Source: Bacilli bacterium
Lineage (GTDB): Bacteria; Bacillota_I; Bacilli_A; RFN20; CAG-826
Length of the DNA stretch: 64,000 nt
Direction of reading: 5' to 3'
Assembly: GCA_017468925.1 (NCBI GenBank)
Contig: JAFUHI010000009.1
Span: 400,162-464,161, forward strand
A program made the translations under genes and the position numbers. Every line of letters starts with the position of its first letter. Position 1 is the first letter of the stretch. Of this stretch, positions 8,697 through 18,020 are shown one piece after another. The notes below the pieces were generated by a model. That model was not told where the DNA came from. It saw nothing but the letters and a program-made list of their open reading frames with translations, and did not search any database.

Positions 8697-10080
8697 TTGT
8701 TGATTGTATCATATCGCTTTGCTTTTTGGACTTGAAATAGCCATAACGGTTTTTATACGCGAATAAGAAGACGAAGGCTAATATTACCGACACAACCTCG
8801 GCAACTATGATTGACCACCAAATTCCTTCTCCCCCAAACCATAGAGGCATTATCAACACAAAAACGATTTCACACACTAACGTTCTAACTAAAGAAGTAA
8901 TCGCGGATATAAGGCCATTATTTAAGGCAGTGAAGAAAGATGATATATAAATTGAGAAGCCATTCACCAAGAAGGAGATGGAAAAGACCCTCATCGCCAA
9001 AGTGGAAAGTTCTATTAATTCATCATTACCTCTAGCAAATATCCTGGAGAAAAGATTCGCGCTGGCGAAAGACAATACGAACATTACAATTCCAGTAATC
9101 CCGATGATTATCATGCTTTTGGCGAACACGTTTTGTAATTCTTTCTTGTTTTTGGCGCCGTAATTAAATCCCACAATAGGAGCCATACCGATTGAATACC
9201 CGATGAATATGGCAACAAAAATAAAGGAGACATACATTATGATGCCATAGGCTGAAACACCATTGACGCCATAATATTTTAGAAGCTGAATATTGTATAC
9301 AATAGACACGATTGAAGCGGATATATTGGAAAGAAATTCAGAGAAGCCGTTGCTTGATGATTGGAGGAGTGGCCTTAAAACGAATTTGCATCTAGTCAAA
9401 TGGATCAAACCATCTTTTTTGACAATAAAGTATATTAATGGTCCAACGCCACCGACTAAATACCCCAAAATCGTTGCAAAAGCCGCGCCAATTACGCCCC
9501 AATGGAAAACACCGATGAATAAGGCGTCCAATGCCATATTCGTTATCCCCGCGGCTAAAGTGAATATAAATCCTAGATTCTGTCTTTCCGCAACCACAAG
9601 GAAGCTCTGGAAGACATTCTGCAACATAAAGATGCTTTGGCCTAATATTAATATTTTTCCATAGATTATCGCTTGTTGGACCATCTCTTCAGATGTCCCT
9701 TCGGTGATGGAGCCCATCGCCCTAGATATTGGCTCAATGGAGAAGAACAATCCTATAGAAATGATGAGCCCTAACACAAAGTTTGCATATACGATTAAAG
9801 AGAATGTTCTTGAAGCTTCTTCGTTTTTCTTCTCGCCCAACAATTTCGATACCAGCGCGGAGCCACCAGTTCCAAACATAAACCCTATTCCGCCTACGAT
9901 CATTATTATTGGGAAGATTAAATTAACTCCCGCGAAAGCGTCATTCCCCGCGAAATTTGAGACAAAGATGCCATCGACGATGGAATAAAGCGAAGTGAAA
10001 ACCATCATGAGGATAGGGGATATTGTCATGAGGAGAATTTTCTTGAATGTGAAATGATCAGATAGATGCGCTCTTTCCAT
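8677..10080 (-). CDS. MATE family efflux transporter
   Basis: A 467-residue protein with twelve predicted membrane helices in two related halves of six, the pattern of the MATE (NorM/DinF) family of Na+ or H+ coupled drug and metabolite exporters. The N-terminal stretch (PILMMVFTSLYSIVDGIFVSN) and GGIGFMFGTGGSALVSKLLGE are typical of this family. It is the first gene of a two-gene unit with the acyltransferase and is divergent from the GH95 operon. An 18-nt palindrome lies 3 nt before its ATG. The substrate cannot be inferred. Confidence 0.92.
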   Translation of the reverse strand: MERAHLSDHFTFKKILLMTISPILMMVFTSLYSIVDGIFVSNFAGNDAFAGVNLIFPIIMIVGGIGFMFGTGGSALVSKLLGEKKNEEASRTFSLIVYANFVLGLIISIGLFFSIEPISRAMGSITEGTSEEMVQQAIIYGKILILGQSIFMLQNVFQSFLVVAERQNLGFIFTLAAGITNMALDALFIGVFHWGVIGAAFATILGYLVGGVGPLIYFIVKKDGLIHLTRCKFVLRPLLQSSSNGFSEFLSNISASIVSIVYNIQLLKYYGVNGVSAYGIIMYVSFIFVAIFIGYSIGMAPIVGFNYGAKNKKELQNVFAKSMIIIGITGIVMFVLSFASANLFSRIFARGNDELIELSTLAMRVFSISFLVNGFSIYISSFFTALNNGLISAITSLVRTLVCEIVFVLIMPLWFGGEGIWWSIIVAEVVSVILAFVFLFAYKNRYGYFKSKKQSDMIQSTNDETIQ

Positions 10081-10083
10081 ATA

Positions 10084-10101
10084 ATCGCCTAAATAGGCGA
10101 T
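10084..10101. promoter_or_regulatory. Palindrome directly upstream of the MATE gene
   Basis: ATCGCCTAAATAGGCGAT has perfect 8-nt arms around a 2-nt centre and lies 3 nt from the MATE start codon. No Shine-Dalgarno is present there. It could be an operator at the promoter or a hairpin in the 5' end of the mRNA. Confidence 0.6.
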
Positions 10102-10152
10102 AGATAGGCTAGCAAAAATAATCTAATTAATCAACTTGGTCTTTAATTATAT

Positions 10153-10181
10153 TTGATTGGTTCTTTCGTTTCTTCTATGAT
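10153..10181 (+). promoter_or_regulatory. Promoter of the GH95 operon
   Basis: TTGATT, 17-nt spacer, TATGAT. Only 9 nt separate the -10 from the ATG at 10191, so the transcript would have a leader of about 0-3 nt. Confidence 0.65.
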
Positions 10182-10190
10182 AAATGCGAT

Positions 10191-12329
10191 ATGGATGATT
10201 GTTTCTCATTAGATTTGCCAATTTTAAAAAAAGATGGTCGCATAAGCGAATGGGTTGACGCTTTGATGCTAGGCAATGGGTTTTTCGGCGCCTTGCTTTA
10301 TGGCAAAAATAAATTGATGTTTTCCTTGGATCGCATCGATTTATGGGACACTAGGCCTTATGAAGTATCCAAAAGAAAAGATTTCACTTTTGATTCGATG
10401 TTGAATTACATCAAAAACGATTGGGATAAATACATCGACGTTTTTGATAATTGTTATAACTCACCATACCCAAGCAAATTGCATGCCGGCTCAATCGTTC
10501 TGGATTTAGAAATAGATGATGATACCGAATGGAGCCTCGATCTTAGTGATGGTAAATTCAAAGTCGTTTCTTCCGACTACAAACTGAATGGATATATAGA
10601 CAAAAATAAAGATGTATTGGTAATCCTCGGCCTTCGTAAAGATATCAAGATAGATTTCTCAATGCCAGAATATTTGACAAGCAATGAAATCGATGGACCA
10701 AATAAAGGTCTTGGCTATGAAAAAACCTTATTTGTGGAGGAAGGGGACTTTTCTTATTCGGTCCAAAAAACGATAATCGATGGCTATTTTGGTATTGTTA
10801 TATATAGGGCGGATAACGCTGCATACGTGACTGTTTATAAAGGGAATGATGATAAAAAAGCAATTGAAGAGGCTAAAGACTTATTGAAAGAATACCATCT
10901 CTATAGGAATTCGTTTCTCATTAAGCACATAGAAAATTGGAGGGAATATTATTCGACTTCCTCCATTTCTATTCCCGATAAAGAATTGAAACGCCAATAC
11001 GATTTAGGAAGATATTTCTTTGGCTGCAATTCTAACCATGATTATCCCGTCTCTCTCCAAGGAGTGTGGACCAAAAACGATGGACAAATGCCACCTTGGA
11101 AGGGTGATTATCATGCGGATATCAATCTGCAGATGTCATATGAATCATATATGAAAAACGGCAATTTCTTAGAAGGAAAAGTCGTCATCGATTACCTTTG
11201 GAGGATGAGACATAAATATAAAGAGAATGCCAAAACATTCTGCGAGACCGATGGATATTTTATTCCAGGGGTAATGAGCATTGACGGACAAATACTAGGC
11301 GGTTGGCCGATGTATTCAATAAACCCTGCATGCGGCATATGGACCGCTAAAGCCTTTGATGACTATTATAGATACACAGGCGATATAGATTTCCTAAAAG
11401 AATACGCTTTCCCGTTTTTAAGCGAGGTGGAGAAAAACATCTCTGGATTGATGGAAAGGTATGGAGGATTGCCATTCCATTCCTCACCAGAGCTCGGCGA
11501 TAACTCTAAGGATTCCATCTTCTCAACACAAAGCAATTTCGAGACTGGCTTATTGAATTATTTGTATAGAACGTTAAGCGAATATTGTTCAATCCTTGGA
11601 ATCGAAGATAAATATAAAGATAAGAAGTGGGAGTATTCCATAAACGATAAAGGCGAGATGCGCATATGTGAAAGCAAAGATTATAGCGAATCCCATCGAC
11701 ATTTCTCGCATATTTTATCAGAGAAAAACCTTGAGAATCTCACCCCTTTTGAAAATTATGACCAGATTTGCAGGGATTTTGCGGTTTTGGAAAAATACGG
11801 TACATCAGAGTGGGTGGCTTTTTCCTTCACTGAGATGAGCCAGTTTGCAAGTTATATAGGCAAAGGAGAAGAGGCGTATAAATATTTAGATATTTTCGTA
11901 AAAGCCTTTGTGAATGATAACGGCTTCGACATGAATGAGGATTTCAAACATCTAGGCTATAGTGAGATCAGTTCACACGCCTTCACACTTGATGCCGACA
12001 TCGCTTTTGTAAAATCCATAAACGATATGCTTTTAGGGACGGTAAGAGGAGTAATTTGTTTATTCCCAGCGATACCCCAAAAATGGAAAGATGAAGGCGT
12101 TTCTTTCACTAATTTAAGAGGCTTCAATTCAACGATGATCAGCGCTTCCCACAAAGATGGAATCCGTTTTGAGATCGTGAATCCACTCAATAAACCGATA
12201 AAAATTTACAACAATCTAGGCGAGACAATCAAACTTGAAATAGATGGTCAAATCAGAACGATAAACGCAAAACTCGGTGACATAATTGAATTGGAAGGTT
12301 GCAAAATAGTAAGGCGTGGCGCAATGTGA
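10191..12329 (+). CDS. Divergent GH95-family glycoside hydrolase
   Basis: This 712-residue protein has no signal peptide and should be cytoplasmic. It matches the GH95 (alpha-L-fucosidase/galactosidase) family: an N-terminal beta-sandwich (LGNGFFGALLYG, near residue 28), the (alpha/alpha)6 barrel with SLQGVW (about residue 287), SSPE (about residue 440), whose Glu matches the general acid of the family, and HRHFSHIL near residue 502, close to the family's HRHxSHL. The NxN pair that activates water in characterised GH95 fucosidases appears as DxN here (ADINLQMSY, about residue 307). It heads the operon with two sugar permeases and a binding protein, so it probably cuts imported oligosaccharides. 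The exact sugar is unsure. Confidence 0.82.
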   Translation: MDDCFSLDLPILKKDGRISEWVDALMLGNGFFGALLYGKNKLMFSLDRIDLWDTRPYEVSKRKDFTFDSMLNYIKNDWDKYIDVFDNCYNSPYPSKLHAGSIVLDLEIDDDTEWSLDLSDGKFKVVSSDYKLNGYIDKNKDVLVILGLRKDIKIDFSMPEYLTSNEIDGPNKGLGYEKTLFVEEGDFSYSVQKTIIDGYFGIVIYRADNAAYVTVYKGNDDKKAIEEAKDLLKEYHLYRNSFLIKHIENWREYYSTSSISIPDKELKRQYDLGRYFFGCNSNHDYPVSLQGVWTKNDGQMPPWKGDYHADINLQMSYESYMKNGNFLEGKVVIDYLWRMRHKYKENAKTFCETDGYFIPGVMSIDGQILGGWPMYSINPACGIWTAKAFDDYYRYTGDIDFLKEYAFPFLSEVEKNISGLMERYGGLPFHSSPELGDNSKDSIFSTQSNFETGLLNYLYRTLSEYCSILGIEDKYKDKKWEYSINDKGEMRICESKDYSESHRHFSHILSEKNLENLTPFENYDQICRDFAVLEKYGTSEWVAFSFTEMSQFASYIGKGEEAYKYLDIFVKAFVNDNGFDMNEDFKHLGYSEISSHAFTLDADIAFVKSINDMLLGTVRGVICLFPAIPQKWKDEGVSFTNLRGFNSTMISASHKDGIRFEIVNPLNKPIKIYNNLGETIKLEIDGQIRTINAKLGDIIELEGCKIVRRGAM

Positions 12330-12393
12330 AAGCATGTAAAGCCTACATTTCCGCCAGATGCATTAACCAATAGTTGTTTGGCTAATCGAATAC

Positions 12394-12422
12394 TTGATTG
12401 CTAATATTTATAACATTAAAAT
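12394..12422 (+). promoter_or_regulatory. Possible internal promoter before the ABC permeases
   Basis: TTGATT, 17-nt spacer, TAAAAT in the 112-nt gap after the GH95 gene. It would give the transporter genes their own transcript with a leader of about 13 nt and no Shine-Dalgarno. Confidence 0.5.
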
Positions 12423-12441
12423 TAAGCATATATACGTCAAC

Positions 12442-13338
12442 ATGAAATTTTTTGAAGACTTTCGGTTCAAAAGATCGCTGAGGGATAAAGTTGCTCAAAG
12501 CAAAAACGAAAAGGCAGTGATGATTGTCATCTGCGTTTTGATGTCTCTTTACGCTTTGTCTTTGGTTGTCCCTTTTTTCTTTTTGGTGATTAATTCATTC
12601 AAAGATGATTTGGAATGGCTTAACAATCCTCTTGGTTTTTCTACCAAGCCAACCATAGATACTTACATTTTTGTATTCGAGGAGCTTAGGATTAATGGTG
12701 TTGGATTAGGCGAGATGTTTTTGAATTCCGTCCTTCTTTCGGCGGGATTGACCGTTTTTTCTATGGCGTTGACTACCGCTGCGGCCTACGTTCTTGCTAA
12801 ATATCAATTCAAAGGAAACAAGCTAATCTATTCCATCGTCTTGATAAGCTCTATGTTCCCGACTATTGCTGCATTGCCTGCCACATATCGATTTATGCAG
12901 CAAACTCATTTGCTAAACACATATATTGGTATGCTATTGCTGCAAGGCGGTGCTTTCGGAGGTGCTTTCCTATATCTTCACGCTTATTTTAAGCAAATAC
13001 CTTGGGACTATGCTGAATCAGCAATGATAGATGGAGCAAGCGACTTTAAGATTTTTGTTCGCATAATGATTCCTCTAGCGAAGAATGGAATCATTACTTT
13101 CACAATAACAAGATTCCTCGGATTCTGGAATGATTATTGGTATCCTTCCTTGTTCTATAACGAGCATCCGACTTTGGCGGTTGGTTTGTCCTTGATCAAT
13201 GAATGGGCGTTCCATCAATTGAGATATACCGAAATGTTCGCGGCGATGGTCATAACCATCATCCCGGTTTTGGTTTTCTACGCCATATTCCAAAAGCAGT
13301 TGCTATCAAATACGGTTGATGGAGGAATCAAATCATGA
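12442..13338 (+). CDS. Carbohydrate ABC transporter permease (MalG/LplC type)
   Basis: About 298 residues from the ATG at 12442, which is preferred to an in-frame TTG at 12394 because the extra residues do not look like the family. It has six predicted membrane helices and the EAA loop that docks the ATPase (AESAMIDGASDFKIFVRIMIP, about residue 190). The C-terminal end (QKQLLSNTVDGGIKS) closely matches MalG/LplC-type permeases, where the last residues support the substrate channel. Its stop overlaps the start of the second permease gene by 4 nt (ATGA). Together they form the membrane part of an oligosaccharide importer. Confidence 0.9.
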   Translation: MKFFEDFRFKRSLRDKVAQSKNEKAVMIVICVLMSLYALSLVVPFFFLVINSFKDDLEWLNNPLGFSTKPTIDTYIFVFEELRINGVGLGEMFLNSVLLSAGLTVFSMALTTAAAYVLAKYQFKGNKLIYSIVLISSMFPTIAALPATYRFMQQTHLLNTYIGMLLLQGGAFGGAFLYLHAYFKQIPWDYAESAMIDGASDFKIFVRIMIPLAKNGIITFTITRFLGFWNDYWYPSLFYNEHPTLAVGLSLINEWAFHQLRYTEMFAAMVITIIPVLVFYAIFQKQLLSNTVDGGIKS

Positions 13339-14273
13339 GCGGATCATTTACCCCAAAAACCAAATGGAGAAAGAAGCAACTTGTTTTTGTTTGGCTTATG
13401 CTAGCCATCCCAATCCTTCAGTTCCTTGTTTTCTTTGTCTATGTAAATATCGATTCATTTATTATCGCTTTCCAGAATTTTGATTACACAAACCAAGTTA
13501 CTGAATGGACTACGGACAATTTCCGTTTCTTTTTTGCGGATCTGACCCAAAAAGAAGCAATAAAAACCGCGATGTTCAACTCGTTGCTGGTTGGACTAAA
13601 TGACGCAGTTCTCGTCATTGTCTCCGCAATGCTTGCCTATTTCTTCTTTAAGAAAGTTCCTGGAAGAAATATATTCAGGATTATATTCTTCCTCCCATCA
13701 ATTATCTCGATTGTCATATATACGATGGTGTTCAAATACATGTTCAGCGCTGACATGCACGGTTTGATACCGGAAACTTTGATGGCGTTTGGTGTTCCTG
13801 AGGGTGATTTGCCATTATGGTTCTCTGACCCATGGTTAGCGAGATCGCTTATCTTGATATATTGTTTATGGGTTGGAACTGGCTATAACATCTTGATTTT
13901 AGGCGGATCGATGGCGAACATTCCAAGCGATGTGATGGAATATTCAAAACTAGAAGGAGTATCGATGTTTAGGGAATTATTCCAAATTGTCATCCCGATG
14001 ATATGGCCAACCATTTCAGTCGCATTTATCGGTTCAATCTCGGTCTCATTCACCTTATTTATGCAGGTGAACCTCATCACAGGCGGTTTGCCTCATCTCA
14101 TCGATGGGTCGGGCGGGGCGACTGCGACAATATCTTTCCTTGTCAACTCAATGATTGGCAGCAATAGGGAGCGGGCTGCAGCTTATGGTTTATGTTTCAC
14201 CGCCATCTCTATCCCAATCATTTTGATTGCGAGAAAAATAATGGACGTTGTAAACAAGAAATTAGGTTTCTAA
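13335..14273 (+). CDS. Carbohydrate ABC transporter permease (MalF/UgpA type)
   Basis: A 312-residue protein with six predicted membrane helices. The N-terminal segment (WLMLAIPILQFLVFFVYVNIDSF) and the EAA loop (MEYSKLEGVSMFRELFQIVIPMIWP, about residue 200) assign it to the binding-protein-dependent sugar permease family. It overlaps the first permease gene by 4 nt. The solute-binding protein of the system is encoded three genes later (18021-19424). No ATPase gene is found in the operon, so a shared MsmK/MsiK-type ATPase encoded elsewhere is probably used, as is common in Gram-positive bacteria. Confidence 0.9.
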   Translation: MSGSFTPKTKWRKKQLVFVWLMLAIPILQFLVFFVYVNIDSFIIAFQNFDYTNQVTEWTTDNFRFFFADLTQKEAIKTAMFNSLLVGLNDAVLVIVSAMLAYFFFKKVPGRNIFRIIFFLPSIISIVIYTMVFKYMFSADMHGLIPETLMAFGVPEGDLPLWFSDPWLARSLILIYCLWVGTGYNILILGGSMANIPSDVMEYSKLEGVSMFRELFQIVIPMIWPTISVAFIGSISVSFTLFMQVNLITGGLPHLIDGSGGATATISFLVNSMIGSNRERAAAYGLCFTAISIPIILIARKIMDVVNKKLGF

Positions 14274-14294
14274 TAGATTTAAGGAGGAATTTCT

Positions 14295-16556
14295 ATGAAA
14301 AAGATGAAATACGCTTTAAGCGCTATCGCGGTAATGGCTGCAGGATTAAGTGTCGCTTTGGCTTCAATTCAACCAAATCAAGCAGATGCTGGAAGCAGCA
14401 GGAAACTACTAATAGACGAATCGTTCAACGATGTAAGATATAGCGGCTCCTACAACAGCAATATCTGGGATTATAGTGGTTCTGCCGATGGAATAGTTCA
14501 AAGCACCAGCACAAACGTCTATTTGGAAGCTCCTGTCAATAAAACGCCAGGCGATACGTTTTATTTTGGGACTGTTGTCAAATTGGAGAATATCGAATTT
14601 GTTCAATTCGATTTGATGATAACCACCTCGAGAGATAGAGATAACTGGGTTGGCGTTAATTTCATAAATGGAGCAATAGATAACGCAAATCTAGCAGATT
14701 ATACATACGAATTCCCAATCTCATTCACCGCCGAAACTCTCAACACTTCGCTTACATCAACATTTGTTGGTGAAAGAAGCTTCAGCTATCAATTCGGTGA
14801 AAGCAGCATGCAAAACAAATGGTTTACCTGCCGCATTACTCCGACAAGCGATTTATCAGCAGAGATATTGCTTGCAAAGCAAGGCGGAGAATTCGATGAA
14901 GCAAAGAAAATCGTTTGCACGTTCGATTCCTCTCACCAAGACCGCTCATTCAAAAACGCTTATGTCGGTTTCCAAGCTTGCAATCCTAATCCAGGATACT
15001 GCATCGATAATATTCACTTCAAAGAAGGTGGTGAGGGCGGAAATGAAATCACAGAAGATTTCACTGATAACATAATGTCAGAAGAACTTGGTTTCTATTC
15101 GTTAGAAGGAAGAGCGACCACATATTCAAGAAACGATAACAACTATCTTACCTTGAATGGGGCAAGGGCTAACGACAAATTGATTAGCAAAGCGATTGTC
15201 CCGGTTGATGAATCGGTTGCAGAGGATTTTGTCATTTTCGATGCCTCTTTCAACGTTAAAATCCCTTCATCTTCCTCGGGGGAAGCCGCTTTTGCATACG
15301 CCATAAAGAACCAAGCTGCCATAACCCAAGATTCATCGATGATGGTGTTTTCTTCCTCTGGTGCCACCTTGCGTAGATTCGTTAATGGGGAGCAAACCAG
15401 CGATGATTCGCATAATCATGTCTCCATTCCTTCTATAAGCAGCCAAGAAGGCGCGAATATATACATCAAGGTAAGAAAGACTGGCACGCTTGTTCTTTCT
15501 GTTAATGAAGAAGAGGTTGCCACATTAGATGAAATTGAAGGATATGCTGGAAAATTAGGCTTTATCGCTTTATCCAATATCGATGACGATATTAGATTTG
15601 ATAATCTTGTTGTCTACCATTCGACCTATTATGTGCCTGTGACTAAATCAGTAACCCACAATTTTTCCAACAATTATTGGGGGAATGCAGGCCATGAAGA
15701 TTTCTTCATTGCCAATAACGGTGGCGGCTCGATGCGAGCGGAAAATGGGAGACTCAAGTGGAGTGGCTGCTCCGATGGCTCTTTCTTTGGATCCGCCCAT
15801 CAATATGATGAATTCATAATGGATTACAAAGTCTGCTCGATATATGTTGGGACAGATGATGTGAGGGAGCAGCAAAAAACCAAGGTCGGTTGCTGGCTCG
15901 GTTTGGACTTCTCCAGAAGCTCCTTGACCAAAACTGAATACGGAACCTTTGGCAATTACTACATTTTGATCAATAGCCCTCGCGACTATGATAATGTCTA
16001 TTTCTATAAGCAAAGCGGCTCACCATATGATGAAGATATCGTCAAAACCAAGCAATATAAGCAGATACCTGCCTCTTTATTCAACGCCTTGCATTATGAC
16101 GATGTAAGGACCATGAAAAGCGATATCAAGGATGGCGACCATGTATGCGTAAGATGGGTTTCTACTGGTAATACATTGTCTTTATATTTAAAGAAGGCCA
16201 GCGAGCCAACATTTGATTTGTATTTCACCGCGACGAATGTCGAACTAAATGGATATTTCGCCTTATGCTGCACAGGCTTCACCTACCTTGAATTGGATGA
16301 TTTCTCGATGGCTAATACTTCACCAATCTATGTCTGCGCGGATAATGATGTTCCTGAAACCGTCATCGAGACCGAGACGATAACGATCTATGATGACGCT
16401 AATGTCGACGTCAATCTCGATGAAGAGATTAATTTAACAGGAAAAGGCGGATGTGGAGGTGCGATTGTAGCATCGGGAATTGTTGCAGGAATTGCGCTCA
16501 TTTCCGTCGGTGTTATCGCATTTGCCCGCAAGAGAAAGGGGGATAGAAATGAATAG
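14295..16556 (+). CDS. Membrane-anchored surface protein with three jelly-roll-like domains
   Basis: A 753-residue protein with a strong ribosome site (AAGGAGG) and a signal peptide (KYALSAIAVMAAGLSVALA). The middle holds three similar beta-rich domains, each opening with a pattern like (F/H)-x-(D/N)-(N/D), at about residues 36-255, 256-450 and 455-680. They resemble LamG/concanavalin-like jelly rolls or DUF1080-type domains and are likely to bind glycans. A C-terminal helix (IVASGIVAGIALISVGVIAFA) followed by RKRKGDR anchors it in the membrane, without a sortase motif. Its end overlaps the next gene by 8 nt. As part of the sugar import operon it probably captures glycan at the surface; catalytic activity cannot be shown. 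Confidence 0.72.
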   Translation: MKKMKYALSAIAVMAAGLSVALASIQPNQADAGSSRKLLIDESFNDVRYSGSYNSNIWDYSGSADGIVQSTSTNVYLEAPVNKTPGDTFYFGTVVKLENIEFVQFDLMITTSRDRDNWVGVNFINGAIDNANLADYTYEFPISFTAETLNTSLTSTFVGERSFSYQFGESSMQNKWFTCRITPTSDLSAEILLAKQGGEFDEAKKIVCTFDSSHQDRSFKNAYVGFQACNPNPGYCIDNIHFKEGGEGGNEITEDFTDNIMSEELGFYSLEGRATTYSRNDNNYLTLNGARANDKLISKAIVPVDESVAEDFVIFDASFNVKIPSSSSGEAAFAYAIKNQAAITQDSSMMVFSSSGATLRRFVNGEQTSDDSHNHVSIPSISSQEGANIYIKVRKTGTLVLSVNEEEVATLDEIEGYAGKLGFIALSNIDDDIRFDNLVVYHSTYYVPVTKSVTHNFSNNYWGNAGHEDFFIANNGGGSMRAENGRLKWSGCSDGSFFGSAHQYDEFIMDYKVCSIYVGTDDVREQQKTKVGCWLGLDFSRSSLTKTEYGTFGNYYILINSPRDYDNVYFYKQSGSPYDEDIVKTKQYKQIPASLFNALHYDDVRTMKSDIKDGDHVCVRWVSTGNTLSLYLKKASEPTFDLYFTATNVELNGYFALCCTGFTYLELDDFSMANTSPIYVCADNDVPETVIETETITIYDDANVDVNLDEEINLTGKGGCGGAIVASGIVAGIALISVGVIAFARKRKGDRNE

Positions 16557-17994
16557 CAAAAGAACGATAATTCTTCTCGCTTCTTTAAGTGCTCTTCTTT
16601 CTTCTTGCACCGGTTCTTCCAATGCAAGACTAGAGGCGCCAACCTTTGAAAAGGCATCAAGCCCGATGCATTTCACGGCCTATGCCTGCCCCACGGTGGA
16701 GAATTGGTCAGGCACCTCAAATAATGTCAATTGCGCTACCGAGGAGCATTATAGAAAACTTGCGGAAGCGGGTTTCACAAAGGCTTTGGCTTTATACGAA
16801 GGAGCGCCAGGCGGAGCAAGAACAACCGCAGAGCATGTTAGAAAATCCCACGCTGCAGCAGAGCAGGACGCTATGAAAATTCTTGAGCAGGCCGAGAAAT
16901 TCGGAATCAAATATTATGTCAGGGATTGGTCTTTCTATGGATTAGTCAAAAACTATAGCGACATCACGACCAAAGAACAATATGAAGAAATAATCCGCAG
17001 TATGCTGCATGAAGATAATCCGTATATCAATTCTCCTTCTTTTCTTGGAAATTATGGCCATGACGAACCCAATTATGATGAGCTTGCAAAAATAAAAGAC
17101 CAGGTTGAGATATACAATCGCGTGATGAAGGAGCTTGGAAAAGAAGGGGCAGAGTGTGTAATAAACCTTAACCCCTCTTATGTTTCCGGCGCTGGATTGA
17201 ATTTCCACACTTATAGCGAATATGTCGATTATTATTTCGAGAACATCGCCCCGTTGGTGGGGTATGGCTCTTTTGATTTCTATCCCTTCCTTTTTGATTA
17301 CGTAGATGGAAGCTATATGAGGCAGATGTATCTATATAACATCGAGCTTTTCGCTAGAAAATGCAAAGAAGGCGGATATGAGCTTAGATCTTATATTCAA
17401 GACAAGGGTGATTTCACCGGAACGAGGGATATGTGTGGAATAGGCGATTTTAGATTCCAGATCTACACTCTTATGGCTTTTGGAGCGAGGGATATAACCT
17501 ATTACACATATTCAGGCGAAGAAAGTGAAAGCGAAGGTGGTTTCGCTTTGATGAATTTCATGGATGGGACATATAATTGGACATATGATTTGGCTAAGAA
17601 AGTCAATAATGAGGTTCATGCGTTTGAGGATGCATATCTATCTTATAAGTGGGACGGTGTTATGTATAAAAATGCGAATATCCTCATTGATAATCAGAAT
17701 TTCGCCAACTTGGTTGATCCCTTGGAATCACACGATAGGGTATCTTTTGGCGATGTAAGCGAAGATACGCTTCTAACCTCGTTTAAAAACGATGAGGGAG
17801 ATGATGCGTTTATGCTGGTCAATTTCACCGATCCATATTTCAAAAAGAGCGACACAGTCACTCTCAAATTCAATAACGCAAGAGGCCTATTGATGTATCG
17901 CATGGGGCAAAAAATGGTAGTGCCTTTGAATAATGGCGAATACACCTTCAAACTTTACCCAGGCGAAGGAAGATTTATCATTCCAATCAAATAA
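16549..17994 (+). CDS. Lipoprotein glycoside hydrolase-like TIM-barrel protein
   Basis: The start chosen is the ATG at 16549 (481 residues), because it gives a proper lipoprotein signal: MNSKRTI, a hydrophobic core and the lipobox LLSSC (Cys near residue 22). An earlier in-frame start would only add residues from the previous gene's frame. The mature part looks like a glycosidase TIM barrel: FTAYACPT, a GHDEPNYDE motif near residue 160 with a candidate catalytic acid, and FDFYPF. A small beta domain follows (about residues 390-480). It is probably a paralogue of the cytoplasmic protein at 1546-2724. It should sit on the outer face of the membrane beside the importer and trim glycans before uptake. 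Confidence 0.7.
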   Translation: MNSKRTIILLASLSALLSSCTGSSNARLEAPTFEKASSPMHFTAYACPTVENWSGTSNNVNCATEEHYRKLAEAGFTKALALYEGAPGGARTTAEHVRKSHAAAEQDAMKILEQAEKFGIKYYVRDWSFYGLVKNYSDITTKEQYEEIIRSMLHEDNPYINSPSFLGNYGHDEPNYDELAKIKDQVEIYNRVMKELGKEGAECVINLNPSYVSGAGLNFHTYSEYVDYYFENIAPLVGYGSFDFYPFLFDYVDGSYMRQMYLYNIELFARKCKEGGYELRSYIQDKGDFTGTRDMCGIGDFRFQIYTLMAFGARDITYYTYSGEESESEGGFALMNFMDGTYNWTYDLAKKVNNEVHAFEDAYLSYKWDGVMYKNANILIDNQNFANLVDPLESHDRVSFGDVSEDTLLTSFKNDEGDDAFMLVNFTDPYFKKSDTVTLKFNNARGLLMYRMGQKMVVPLNNGEYTFKLYPGEGRFIIPIK

Positions 17995-18020
17995 TCTATA
18001 ATTCTAGGAGGAGAAAATAT

